Positions 8,905 through 16,438 of a stretch of 45,017 nucleotides of DNA are shown piece by piece (the first letter of the stretch is position 1; each line of letters opens with the position of its first letter). Below the pieces are notes generated by a model. That model saw only the letters and a list, made by a program, of their open reading frames with translations. It searched no databases and had not been told where the DNA came from. Position numbers and translations under genes: made by a program. Location of the stretch: positions 1 to 45,017 of the forward strand of contig JAFXHA010000067.1 of NCBI GenBank assembly GCA_017536635.1. The letters run 5' to 3'. The stretch is from Clostridia bacterium (lineage in GTDB: Bacteria; Bacillota; Clostridia; Oscillospirales; CAG-272).

Positions 8905-8933
8905 TTGACAACGTGAATTTTATGTGTTAAAAT
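8905..8933 (+). promoter_or_regulatory. Promoter of the nucleoside transporter operon
   Basis: TTGACA at 8905-8910 and TAAAAT at 8928-8933 are 17 bases apart. The predicted start near 8940 is a few bases before the riboswitch. Confidence 0.85.
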
Positions 8934-8953
8934 ATTTTTTGTAAATCAAATGC

Positions 8954-9033
8954 ACCAATATAATTTTGAATATTTGGATCGATCCTCGGGCTCAAAAGTT
9001 TCTACCATAACGCCGCAAGTTATGACTATTGGT
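8954..9033 (+). promoter_or_regulatory. Purine (guanine-class) riboswitch aptamer with expanded P2 loop
   Basis: The outer stem P1 is ACCAATA (8954-8960) with TATTGGT (9027-9033). TAAT follows P1. The signature joining segment GTTTCTACC lies at 8998-9006, P3 is ATAAC/GTTAT with loop GCCGCAA, and the closing joining segment is GACTAT (9024-9029). The C in GACTAT is the guanine/hypoxanthine-type specificity base (adenine aptamers have GATTAT). P2 can form from TTTTGA/TCAAAA, but its loop is about 22 nt instead of about 7. It keeps a GG that could kiss the CC of the P3 loop. It precedes a nucleoside importer, a known target type, and is followed by a terminator. Confidence 0.82.
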
Positions 9034-9066
9034 TATGTTCTGAATTTTAATTCTTTTGAAATTTTT

Positions 9067-9087
9067 GGGCAGACCAGAGGTCTGCCC
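9067..9087 (+). terminator. Riboswitch expression-platform terminator
   Basis: GGGCAGACC-aga-GGTCTGCCC (9067-9087) is followed by an AT-rich stretch, ATTTATATTTT, rather than a pure T run. Its position between the aptamer and the BMP gene suggests an OFF switch in which bound guanine favours termination. A convincing antiterminator partner could not be picked out by eye. Confidence 0.72.
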
Positions 9088-9145
9088 ATTTATATTTTGA
9101 TGTAAATTTTTTTACATATATTACAAAAATTTAAGGAGAAGAAAA

Positions 9146-10342
9146 ATGAAAAAAATTCTTTCGGTACTCTTAGTTCTCGTAATGCTCGCATCTACTGCCG
9201 TTCTTTTCGGCTCTTGTTCTTCGAGCGACGACTTCAAGGTTGGCTTTATCTGCTTGCACGATGAAAAGTCCACCTACGACCTCAACTTCCTCGAGGCTGC
9301 TGACAGAGCAAAAGAGGCTCTCGGACTCAAGGACGAGCAGGTTATCATTATGAAAAATATTCCTGAGACCAATGCTTGCTACGAGGCTGCAAAGTCTCTC
9401 GTTGACGAGGGTTGCGACGTTATCTTCGCAAACTCCTTCGGACATGAGAATTTCATGATCCAGGCAGCTAAGGAGTTCCCCGAGGTTCAGTTCTGCCACG
9501 CAACCGGTACAAAGGCTCATACTGAGGGTCTTGACAACTATCAGAACGCATTCGCATCTATCTACGAGGGTAGATACCTTGCAGGTGTTGCTGCAGGTCT
9601 CAAGCTCAACGAAATGATCGAGGCTGGCGAGTTCACTGCTGAAGAGGCAAAGATGGGCTACGTTGGTGCGTTTACCTACGCAGAGGTTATTTCCGGATAT
9701 ACCTCCTTCTATCTTGGTGCAAAGTCTGTTTGCCCCACCGTTACTATGGACGTTCAGTTTACCGGTAGCTGGTATGACGCTATCGCAGAGAAGGACGCAG
9801 CTAACGCTCTTATCAACGCTGACTGCAAGCTCATTTCTCAGCACGCTGACTCTATGGGTGCTCCCTCCGCATGTGAGGAAGCAGGCGTTCCCAACGTTTC
9901 CTACAACGGAAGCACTGTTGCAACCTGTGAGAACACCTTTATCGTATCTTCCAAGATCGACTGGACTCCTTACTTGAAGCTCATGATCGAGAACACCCAG
10001 AACGGCAAGGATATTCCTGACGACTGGTGCGGAACTCTCGAGACCGGATCTGTTGTTCTTACCGATGTTAACACTAAGGCTGCTGCTGAGGGAACTCAGG
10101 CTAAGATCGATGAGGTTAAGGCTGCTCTTAAGAATGGCGACGTACACGTATTCGACATCGATACCTTTACCGTTAACGGAGAAAAGATTACAAGCCACAA
10201 GGCTGATGTTGACGATCACGGTGATTACGCGCCTGATACCGAGGTAATCAAGGACGGTTACTTTGCAGAGTCCGAATTCCGCAGTGCTCCTTACTTCGAT
10301 CTCAAGATCGACGGAATCAAGCTTCTCAACGAGAAAATGTAA
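9146..10342 (+). CDS. BMP-family nucleoside-binding lipoprotein
   Basis: A 398-residue substrate-binding lipoprotein of an ABC importer. The signal peptide (residues 1-23) ends in an LFGSC lipobox with lipidated C24. The mature part begins DDFKVGFICLHDEKSTYDLNF and contains the family's CDVIFANSFGHENFMIQAA, YEGRYLAGVAAGL and GYVGAF segments, as in BmpA/PnrA/YufN-type purine nucleoside binders. AAGGAG precedes the ATG. A strong hairpin after the stop separates it from the ATPase gene, which probably lets the binding protein be made in excess. Substrate (purine nucleosides) is inferred from family and riboswitch. Confidence 0.93.
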   Translation: MKKILSVLLVLVMLASTAVLFGSCSSSDDFKVGFICLHDEKSTYDLNFLEAADRAKEALGLKDEQVIIMKNIPETNACYEAAKSLVDEGCDVIFANSFGHENFMIQAAKEFPEVQFCHATGTKAHTEGLDNYQNAFASIYEGRYLAGVAAGLKLNEMIEAGEFTAEEAKMGYVGAFTYAEVISGYTSFYLGAKSVCPTVTMDVQFTGSWYDAIAEKDAANALINADCKLISQHADSMGAPSACEEAGVPNVSYNGSTVATCENTFIVSSKIDWTPYLKLMIENTQNGKDIPDDWCGTLETGSVVLTDVNTKAAAEGTQAKIDEVKAALKNGDVHVFDIDTFTVNGEKITSHKADVDDHGDYAPDTEVIKDGYFAESEFRSAPYFDLKIDGIKLLNEKM

Positions 10343-10362
10343 TAGCACTGACAACGTGCATT

Positions 10363-10413
10363 GGCAGGCGGAGTATTACTCCGCCTTGCCTTTCTTTAAA
10401 GGCGAAAGCCTTA
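10363..10413 (+). terminator. Intercistronic hairpins between binding protein and ATPase genes
   Basis: GGCAGGCGGAGT (10363-10374) pairs with ACTCCGCCTTGCC (10378-10390) with a small bulge, followed by TTTCTTT. A second small hairpin, GGCgaaaGCC, lies at 10401-10410. This arrangement usually attenuates downstream expression and stabilises the upstream message. Confidence 0.75.
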
Positions 10414-10435
10414 CATATCTGCTTGGAGGTTAAAC

Positions 10436-12007
10436 GTGAGCGAAAAACGCATAGCACTTGAGCTTCGCGGGGTTACAAAGACCTTTGGCGAGGTTGTTGC
10501 CAACAAAAACGTTGATCTTACGCTTCATCACGGCGAGATACTTGCGATACTCGGCGAGAACGGAAGCGGAAAGACTACTCTTATGAATATGATAGCCGGT
10601 ATATATTATCCTGATGAGGGACATATATACGTTGACGGCGAGGAAGCCAATATACGCTCACCCAAGGACGCTTTTGCGTACGGTGTGGGAATGATACATC
10701 AGCACTTTAAGCTTGTTGATGTTTTTTCTGCTGCGGATAATATTATCCTCGGCATAAACGACGGAACAAAATACAACAAAAAGGAGATAGCTAAAAAGGT
10801 ATCTGCGATTGCCGATAAGTACGGATTTCATCTTGAGCCCGGCAAGAAGATACACGAGATGGCGGTCTCCGAAAAACAGACGGTAGAGATCATCAAGGTG
10901 CTTTACAGAGGCGCCGAGATACTTATTCTGGACGAGCCTACTGCGGTTCTTACCCCGCAGGAGACCGAAAAGCTTTTCAACGTTCTGCGTAATATGCGCG
11001 ACGACGGAAAGTCCATTATAATAATAACTCATAAGATGCACGAGGTAATGTCGATATCCGACAGAGTTGCGGTGCTTCGCAAGGGCGAGCATATCGCAAC
11101 CGTTGAGACGGCTAAAACTACCGAGGCAGAGCTTGCCGATATGATGATAGGCAAGAAAGTAAGCTTGAATATAGAACGGAGCGAGCCTAAGAATCCTCAG
11201 AGGCGTCTGACCGTTTCGAATATAAACAGTAAGAATGAGGACGGTATAAGCGTTCTCGACAATATCTCCTTTGAGGTGAATTCGGGTGAGATCCTCGGAA
11301 TCGCGGGTATAGCGGGAAGCGGACAGCGCGAGCTGCTCGAATCCATCGCGGGACTTTATCATCTCGATTCGGGCTCGATAGTTTACGTTGACCCCAAGAC
11401 CGATAAGGAAGAAAATCTTCGCGATAAGAACCCCATACAGATCAGAGAGCTCGGAGTAAGACTTTCCTTTGTCCCCGAGGACCGTCTTGGAATGGGACTT
11501 GTCGGAAATATGGATATTATAGACAATATGATGCTCCGCAGCTACCGTAGAGGACATTCGGCATTTCTTGACCGTAGCAAGCCTCGCGAGCTCGCCGAGA
11601 ACATCATCAAGAGTCTTGAGGTCGTAACCCCCGATGCTCACACCCCCGTGCGCAGACTTTCCGGCGGAAACGTTCAGAAGGTGCTCGTCGGACGTGAGAT
11701 CGCGGCATCGCCGTCCTTGCTTATGGCGGCGTATCCCGTGCGCGGACTTGACATAAACTCCTCGTATATGATATACAATCTGCTCAATAAGCAGAAGGAA
11801 TCGGGTGTTGCGGTCGTGTTCGTCGGTGAGGACATTGACGTCCTTATAGACCTTTGCGACAGAATACTCGTTATGAACTCGGGCAAGATTACGGGAATCG
11901 TTGATGCCCGTACCGCAAAGAAGGAAGAGATAGGTCTTCTTATGACCAAATCGACCTCTATCGCAGAGGACGAGGCGGCACAAAAGGGAGGTGCTGTAAA
12001 TGGCTAA
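10436..12007 (+). CDS. Nucleoside ABC importer, double ATPase subunit (NupO-like)
   Basis: A 523-residue protein with two fused ABC domains, as in RbsA/NupO/YufO. Domain 1 (about 8-245) has Walker A GENGSGKTT at 40-48, an unusual signature AVSEKQ near 143 and an intact Walker B ILILDEPTA near 162-170. Domain 2 (about 258-505) has GIAGSGQRE in place of Walker A, a good LSGGNVQK signature and MAAYPVRGLD in place of Walker B. Such a degenerate second site is normal in BMP-linked ATPases. It starts at GTG after GGAGGT, and its last 8 bases overlap the first permease gene. Confidence 0.93.
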   Translation: MSEKRIALELRGVTKTFGEVVANKNVDLTLHHGEILAILGENGSGKTTLMNMIAGIYYPDEGHIYVDGEEANIRSPKDAFAYGVGMIHQHFKLVDVFSAADNIILGINDGTKYNKKEIAKKVSAIADKYGFHLEPGKKIHEMAVSEKQTVEIIKVLYRGAEILILDEPTAVLTPQETEKLFNVLRNMRDDGKSIIIITHKMHEVMSISDRVAVLRKGEHIATVETAKTTEAELADMMIGKKVSLNIERSEPKNPQRRLTVSNINSKNEDGISVLDNISFEVNSGEILGIAGIAGSGQRELLESIAGLYHLDSGSIVYVDPKTDKEENLRDKNPIQIRELGVRLSFVPEDRLGMGLVGNMDIIDNMMLRSYRRGHSAFLDRSKPRELAENIIKSLEVVTPDAHTPVRRLSGGNVQKVLVGREIAASPSLLMAAYPVRGLDINSSYMIYNLLNKQKESGVAVVFVGEDIDVLIDLCDRILVMNSGKITGIVDARTAKKEEIGLLMTKSTSIAEDEAAQKGGAVNG

Positions 12008-13103
12008 GCAGGAACACAAGCAACCGCTTGTTCATATCGTCAAGCGTAGCGCAATGCCCTTTAAAAAGGCACTTGCAATACGCGCGGCGGCAATAGTTAT
12101 CGCGCTTCTCCTTTGCGGAATCATCGCGATGATGCTCGCTAAGACCAACCCCATAAATATATACGGCGCTATGATCAAGGGCGCGTTCGGAACCGAAAAC
12201 AAGATCTGGAATCTTTTGCAGGATATAGCAATTCTGCTTTGCATCTCGCTTGCGATTACCCCTGCGTTTAAGATGAAATTCTGGAACTGCGGCGCTGAAG
12301 GACAGGTGCTTATCGGCGGTCTCGGCGCGGTTACGGTAATGTATTTCCTTGGAGGAAAGGTCGCGTACCCCGTGCTTCTTATAATTATGATCGCGGTGAG
12401 TATCCTCGCAGGTATGATCTGGGCGATCATCCCCGCGCTTTTCAAGGCGCAGTGGAACACCAACGAAACGCTGTTCACACTTATGATGAACTACATAGCG
12501 ACTCAGCTCGTTGCGTTCTGCCTTAAATCCTGGGTAAAGAGCGGCTCCGGCGTGCTTACCCCTATGGAGCAGTACGGACTTCCCAGAATCGGACACAGAT
12601 ATCTGCTCAACATCATAGTAGTCGTTGTGATCACGGCTATTATGTACGTTTACCTTAAGTACAGTAAGCATGGATATGAGATATCGGTAGTCGGAGAGAG
12701 CGAGAATACCGCAAAGTATATCGGTATCAACGTAAAAAAGGTAATTATCAGAACGCTTCTCGTTTCGGGCGCGGTCTGCGGTATCGCGGGACTTTTGCTC
12801 GTCGGCGGAACCGACCATACCATTACCACGACTACGGTCGGCGGCAGAGGATTTACCGCGATAATGGTATCCTGGCTGGCAAAGTTCAATCCGCTCGTTA
12901 TGGTGCTCACCACCTTCCTTGTGGTGTTCTTGCAGAAGGGTTCATCACAGATGCAGTACGATTTCGGCGTAAACAATGCCGTTTCGGACATAATCACGGC
13001 GATCATACTTTTCTTTATTATCGGATGCGAGTTCTTTATCAACTATAAGGTCGTATTTCGTAAGAAGGAAGACAAGGCAGTAAAGGAGGCAGAGCAGAAA
13101 TGA
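12000..13103 (+). CDS. Nucleoside ABC importer permease 1 (NupP-like)
   Basis: A 367-residue membrane protein of the BPD_transp_2 (LivH/RbsC-like) permease family. About nine to ten hydrophobic segments are visible between residues 25 and 350. The coupling region FWNCGAEGQVLIGG (near 95-108) is characteristic of the BMP-linked permeases, as is the GVNVKKVIIRTLLVSGAVCGIAGLL-type segment further on. It overlaps the ATPase gene at the 5' end (8 bases) and the second permease at the 3' end (4 bases, ATGA), so the subunits are made in step. Confidence 0.93.
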   Translation: MAKQEHKQPLVHIVKRSAMPFKKALAIRAAAIVIALLLCGIIAMMLAKTNPINIYGAMIKGAFGTENKIWNLLQDIAILLCISLAITPAFKMKFWNCGAEGQVLIGGLGAVTVMYFLGGKVAYPVLLIIMIAVSILAGMIWAIIPALFKAQWNTNETLFTLMMNYIATQLVAFCLKSWVKSGSGVLTPMEQYGLPRIGHRYLLNIIVVVVITAIMYVYLKYSKHGYEISVVGESENTAKYIGINVKKVIIRTLLVSGAVCGIAGLLLVGGTDHTITTTTVGGRGFTAIMVSWLAKFNPLVMVLTTFLVVFLQKGSSQMQYDFGVNNAVSDIITAIILFFIIGCEFFINYKVVFRKKEDKAVKEAEQK

Positions 13104-14050
13104 TAGCATTTTTGACAAGCGCAATAAGACTTGGAATGGCGTTTCTTTTCGGCTCTACCGGAGAAACGATAACCGAAAAGGCGGGACACCTTAACCTCGG
13201 TATCCCCGGAGTAATGTGCGTCGGAGCTTCCTGCGGATGCTTGGCAGGCTCTATATACTACAACGCCGTTGACGGCAATCTCAATCCCTTTTTAGCCGTT
13301 ATAATTCCGATATTGGCGACGGTCATCGGCGGTGCGCTGATGGGACTTATATACAGCTTCCTGACGGTAACGCTCCGCTCCAATCAGAACGTTACGGGAC
13401 TTGTTCTCACCACGTTCGGTGTAGGCGTTTCCAACTATATGATAGCACAGCTCGACGCTGTAAGCTTTGGTAAGGCAAATATCTATTTTAGAGCAAGCCT
13501 GCCCTTTGCCGAAAAGCTCGGCTGGTTTGGAAAGCTGTTCTTCTCCTACGGAGTTTTCGTTTATCTTGCGATCGCTATTGCGGTAGCAACTACTATTATT
13601 CTTTCCAAGACACGCATCGGACTTAATCTGCGCGCTGTCGGAGAGAATCCCGCAACGGCTGACGCGGCGGGAATCAACGTATCCCGTTACAGATATCTTG
13701 CGACCTGCATCGGCTGCGGAATCGCGGGACTTGGCGGACTTTGCTTTATTATGGACTACCTCGGCGGAAACTGGGAGTATATGATCGACGCTATCGGCTG
13801 GCTTGCAATAGCGCTCGTTATATTCACTGTGTGGAAGCCCAGCCTCGGTATTGTCGGCTCGATAATATTCGGCGGACTTTATATCGCCAGCAGCTACATC
13901 ACGGGTGTCAGCTTTGCACTCAAGGAGATACTCAAGATGTTGCCCTACGCGGTAACCGTTATAGTTCTTATAATCACGAGTATAAGAGCAAAGAAGGAGT
14001 CTCAGCCCCCGCAAAGCCTCGGACTTTCATATTTCCGAGAAGAAAGATAA
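13100..14050 (+). CDS. Nucleoside ABC importer permease 2 (NupQ-like)
   Basis: A 316-residue partner permease of the same family, with roughly eight to nine membrane segments. The N-terminal FGSTGETITEKAGHLNLGIPGVM (residues 13-35) is the signature of this second permease. GLNLRAVGENPATADAAGINV near 180-200 is the cytoplasmic loop that docks on the ATPase. The first codon overlaps the stop of permease 1. With the binding lipoprotein and double ATPase this completes a four-component nucleoside importer. The operon ends at the terminator 13 bases after the stop. Confidence 0.93.
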   Translation: MIAFLTSAIRLGMAFLFGSTGETITEKAGHLNLGIPGVMCVGASCGCLAGSIYYNAVDGNLNPFLAVIIPILATVIGGALMGLIYSFLTVTLRSNQNVTGLVLTTFGVGVSNYMIAQLDAVSFGKANIYFRASLPFAEKLGWFGKLFFSYGVFVYLAIAIAVATTIILSKTRIGLNLRAVGENPATADAAGINVSRYRYLATCIGCGIAGLGGLCFIMDYLGGNWEYMIDAIGWLAIALVIFTVWKPSLGIVGSIIFGGLYIASSYITGVSFALKEILKMLPYAVTVIVLIITSIRAKKESQPPQSLGLSYFREER

Positions 14051-14062
14051 AGACAAAAATAA

Positions 14063-14090
14063 GGCATTGGAGCTTTGCTCCAATGCCTTT
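14063..14090 (+). terminator. Terminator of the nucleoside transporter operon
   Basis: An 11-bp perfect stem, GGCATTGGAGC/GCTCCAATGCC (14063-14087), has a TTT loop and is followed by TTT and TGCG. Confidence 0.88.
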
Positions 14091-14108
14091 TGCGTATAAT
14101 AAAAGTTA

Positions 14109-14137
14109 TTGACAAATCTTTCCGTCTATGCTATAAT
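14109..14137 (+). promoter_or_regulatory. Consensus promoter of a short transcription unit
   Basis: Perfect TTGACA (14109-14114) and TATAAT (14132-14137) with a 17-base spacer. No gene with a ribosome binding site follows within 600 bases; the first terminator is only about 85 bases downstream. Confidence 0.85.
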
Positions 14138-14143
14138 AAAAAT

Positions 14144-14227
14144 ACAGATAAAAATATCCCGACAATGTCTGTCGAGAAAAATAAAAGATCGCACAGAGTT
14201 GTCGCAAGGGGAACTTTGTGCGTTTTT
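14144..14227 (+). ncRNA. Candidate small RNA or orphan attenuator
   Basis: Between a consensus promoter and a strong terminator lies an approximately 84-nt transcript with no plausible reading frame. It can fold as CGACA/TGTCG (14160-14174), an A-rich linker, and an 11-bp terminator stem (14190-14200 with 14212-14222) followed by TTTTT. CGACAA at 14160-14165 is also complementary to TTGTCG at 14199-14204, at the top of the terminator stem. An alternative pairing or pseudoknot is therefore possible. It matches no RNA family I recognise. It may be a free-standing sRNA, or the leader of a gene later separated by repeat insertions. Confidence 0.5.
14190..14227 (+). terminator. Terminator of the short transcription unit
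   Basis: The stem runs from CGCACAGAGTT (14190-14200) to AACTTTGTGCG (14212-14222), 11 bp with one G-U pair. The loop is 11 nt and five T follow. Confidence 0.85.
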
Positions 14228-14237
14228 GTCATCATAA

Positions 14238-14474
14238 GCCTCCCTCTCGAGGACAGCCGCAAGCGGCGCCGAGTTTAGTTCCGCTTCGCTCCACAAAACA
14301 TCGGGGTGGCATCGCGGAGCATTGCGAACACGATGACGGAAGGAGTCCGTGTCTATGGAGTGCGTGTCAAACTCCCCCAGTCGCCGTTCGGCGACACGCG
14401 GACGCGCCGTCCCCTTTGTCTGCTTCGCAGACATTTCCCCACATTGGTGGGGAATTACCCTCGGGGAGGGAGCC
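14238..14474. repeat. Intergenic repeat element A with inverted ends
   Basis: This non-coding block begins GCCTCCCTCTCGAGG (14238-14252) and ends CCTCGGGGAGGGAGCC (14459-14474), imperfect inverted copies of each other. Inside are many short hairpins, for example GTCTGCTTCGCAGAC and GTCGCCGTTCGGCGAC. The core at 14335-14379 recurs in inverted orientation at 31447-31489. It resembles the interspersed repeats common in gut Firmicutes genomes. Reading frames across it are not credible genes. Confidence 0.7.
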
Positions 14475-14504
14475 TAATTTAGTTTTGCGCTCAACTTATT
14501 TTAA

Positions 14505-14631
14505 GCCTTCTCCTATGGAGAAGGTGGCAACGGCGAGACATTGTCGAAGCCCGTTGACGGAAGAGGTGGAATACAGAAAAATTTAAAAGCCTCTTCACCA
14601 GCTTGCGCTAAGCTTCTCCAAAGGAGACGCC
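14505..14631. repeat. Intergenic repeat element B
   Basis: A second block starts GCCTTCTCCTATGGAGAAGG and ends CTTCTCCAAAGGAGACGCC. It carries internal dyads and a GACGGAAGAGGTGG segment like the GACGGAAGGAG of element A. It is joined to element A by a segment with GCGCTCAACTTATTTTA that is also present beside the second repeat locus near 31536-31551. Confidence 0.6.
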
Positions 14632-14654
14632 TAATTTACATTTGCTTTCAATAC

Positions 14655-14717
14655 GGGCTGTCGGCAGTTGAAAGCAACGCAAAGTTTGCTTCGCAAACGT
14701 TTGGGCGCCAGCCCCTA
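14655..14717. repeat. Intergenic repeat element C
   Basis: A third block is bounded by GGGCTG (14655-14660) and CAGCCCC (14709-14715). It has an internal GTTTGCTTCGCAAAC hairpin and the GGGCGCCAGCCCCTAC end often seen in Clostridia repeats. From here to the ribosome binding site at 14764 nothing else is seen. Confidence 0.5.
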
Positions 14718-14776
14718 CCAATATTGATTTATGCTTGTCAATCCACCACCAACACTAAAATGAAAGGAGATATTTT

Positions 14777-15631
14777 ATGAAAAAACTAATCATGTTGCTA
14801 TTAACACTAACCCTTATTCTCGGTGTTTTTGCATCCTGCAATAAGACCGCGTCCGATGATACATCTGATACGACGGGCGCCGAAACCTCGGGCGAAGAAA
14901 CAACTGCACAAACGTCCGCAGAAATGACAGCAGAAACAACAGAGGATACGTCGATATATACAAGCGAAGAAACTACAACATCCGAAAGTGAAGAAACAAC
15001 GGCAATAACCGATGAAGAAACGGGGTATTACTCGGGTTGGATTCCGGGACAGGATATGACATTTCATTACAGTTCGTATAATGTACTGCTAAACCATCTT
15101 GACACCGAAAATAGTAGAATAATATTAGAAAAGGAAAAATGGGGTGTAAGATTTTCCAAGTTTATTGATGCTTTGAGCGAAAGAAAAAGCGTTCCTCTTT
15201 TTAACGGTCAAATACCACCTAACAATGGCGGTGATCAAATAATTATTTTTCCTGACGACAGGCATGCCCTTCCTTGGATATGGTATCGTTGTGATTACAA
15301 TGAACAGTATATGATCATAAAAATAACTTATCCGGATGCTGTATTGGAAAAAGATTTTTCTCGATTTGAAAGCACGTCCGAGGTGCTGAAGGAAATATCA
15401 TCAAAAGCGCCGAATGTTCACAATGCTGACGAATTCAAAGATGCTTGGAAAAACATTTACGAAAAAGACTTAATAATAGAGGAAAAAACTGTTTCCGCTT
15501 TAGTCTGCGAAAGTAATTATTCTTCTGATCGTTCTTTACTGCAGTTTTATTATAACGGTGTATATGTAATTATACAATGTGATCTTGAAGCATTAACAGA
15601 CGAATTTTGGCAAGGATTTTCTATCGAATAA
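14777..15631 (+). CDS. Lipoprotein of unknown function
   Basis: A 284-residue lipoprotein: signal peptide with lipobox VFASC, lipidated C21, then a low-complexity Thr/Ser/Glu/Asp linker to about residue 80 (repeats such as SDTTGAETSGEETT). A compact domain of about 200 residues follows, which I do not recognise. A good AAAGGAGA precedes the ATG. The gene is visibly more AT-rich than its neighbours and stands directly behind the repeat mosaic, which hints at recent acquisition. Its linker resembles that of the larger lipoprotein at 37673-39382. Confidence 0.75.
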   Translation: MKKLIMLLLTLTLILGVFASCNKTASDDTSDTTGAETSGEETTAQTSAEMTAETTEDTSIYTSEETTTSESEETTAITDEETGYYSGWIPGQDMTFHYSSYNVLLNHLDTENSRIILEKEKWGVRFSKFIDALSERKSVPLFNGQIPPNNGGDQIIIFPDDRHALPWIWYRCDYNEQYMIIKITYPDAVLEKDFSRFESTSEVLKEISSKAPNVHNADEFKDAWKNIYEKDLIIEEKTVSALVCESNYSSDRSLLQFYYNGVYVIIQCDLEALTDEFWQGFSIE

Positions 15632-15637
15632 TTAAAC

Positions 15638-15662
15638 GCTGCCGCGGATTTTCCGCGGCAGC
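15638..15662. terminator. Bidirectional terminator between convergent genes
   Basis: A perfect 10-bp stem, GCTGCCGCGG/CCGCGGCAGC, with an ATTTT loop. It is followed by CATTTTTATTT on the plus strand and flanked by AT-rich sequence on the other side. Confidence 0.85.
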
Positions 15663-15676
15663 CATTTTTATTTAAT

Positions 15677-16321
15677 TCATTCAACCGTTGCGAACTCGAT
15701 AGACTCTATAACGACTCTGACGTAAGGCTTATCCGATGCGTTGGTGCGCACCTTAGCTATTTTGTCGACAACGTCCATACCGTATGCCGCGAATCCGAAT
15801 GCCGCATAATCGCCGTCGCCGTATGCGTACGCCTTCTGACAGATAAAGAACTGCGAGGATGCGGAATTCATATCGTCTCCGCGGCGCGCCATCGAAACGA
15901 CGCCTCTTACGTGCTTGAGGTTGTTTTCAAAGCCGTTGTTGGTGAACTCGCCCTTGATCTTGTCGGGGGATCCGCCCGTTCCGTCGCCGTTGGGATCGCC
16001 GCCCTGGATCATAAAGTTCTCAATAACTCTGTGGAAGATAAGTCCGTCGTAGAAATCCTCGGAAACGAGCTTTTTGAAGTTCGCAACCGTCTCGGGAGCT
16101 ACGTCGGGGAAGAGACGAACGAGTATCTGACCGTAGCTCTTTACGGTGATGAGCACGTAATCGGTCTCGTCCTCGGTCGTGCTTACGTTGTCAAGATTTT
16201 CTATTGAAGAAAGGTCGATGTCCTCAAAGGCGGGAGCCTTATTCTTTTCGCAGGATACGAGGGGAAGCGCAAGCATCAGAAGCGCTAACGCAAGGCAAAT
16301 TATTTTTTTCATTCTTTTCAA
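15677..16321 (-). CDS. Lipoprotein peptidyl-prolyl cis-trans isomerase (cyclophilin)
   Basis: A 214-residue surface-anchored cyclophilin that should assist folding of exported proteins. The signal peptide ends PLVSC with lipidated C24. The cyclophilin domain (about 55-212) shows the active-site signatures: LIFHRVIENFMIQGGDPNGDG with catalytic Arg, GVVSMARRGDDMNSASSQFFI, and AAFGFAAYGMDVVDKIA. The family Trp for cyclosporin is replaced, as in many bacterial forms. It is monocistronic with its own promoter. Confidence 0.93.
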   Translation of the reverse strand: MKRMKKIICLALALLMLALPLVSCEKNKAPAFEDIDLSSIENLDNVSTTEDETDYVLITVKSYGQILVRLFPDVAPETVANFKKLVSEDFYDGLIFHRVIENFMIQGGDPNGDGTGGSPDKIKGEFTNNGFENNLKHVRGVVSMARRGDDMNSASSQFFICQKAYAYGDGDYAAFGFAAYGMDVVDKIAKVRTNASDKPYVRVVIESIEFATVE

Positions 16322-16367
16322 TTTCTCCGTTCTGCCCGAATGGCATTTTTTTTATTTTTACTAATAT

Positions 16368-16396
16368 ATTTTAACAGAAAGACGCGCGATTGTCAA
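16368..16396 (-). promoter_or_regulatory. Promoter of the cyclophilin gene
   Basis: On the minus strand, TTGACA (16391-16396) and TAAAAT (16368-16373) with a 17-base spacer, about 40 bases before the start codon. Confidence 0.85.
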
Positions 16397-16438
16397 TAGG
16401 ATACGCACTTTTGAATAACTTGATTTTGGAGAATGGAA

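Noticed and set aside
9170-10354. Long minus-strand frame opposite the BMP lipoprotein gene
   Set aside because: Mirror frame caused by codon bias; no ribosome binding site and no family-like sequence.
11700-11760. Degenerate Walker B of the second ATPase domain as a loss-of-function sign
   Set aside because: MAAYPVRGLD in place of LDEP is a usual feature of BMP-linked double ATPases, so it is not a defect.
10658-12019. Long minus-strand frame opposite the ATPase gene
   Set aside because: Shadow of a well-supported gene, with low-complexity, Cys/Arg/Ser-rich composition.
14218-14586. Frames across the repeat mosaic
   Set aside because: They run through hairpin-rich repeats, lack binding sites and have Arg/Pro/Ser-rich composition.
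14109-14776. The 14109 promoter as the promoter of the lipoprotein at 14777
   Set aside because: A strong terminator 90 bases downstream and 550 bases of repeats separate them; read-through is possible but not supported.
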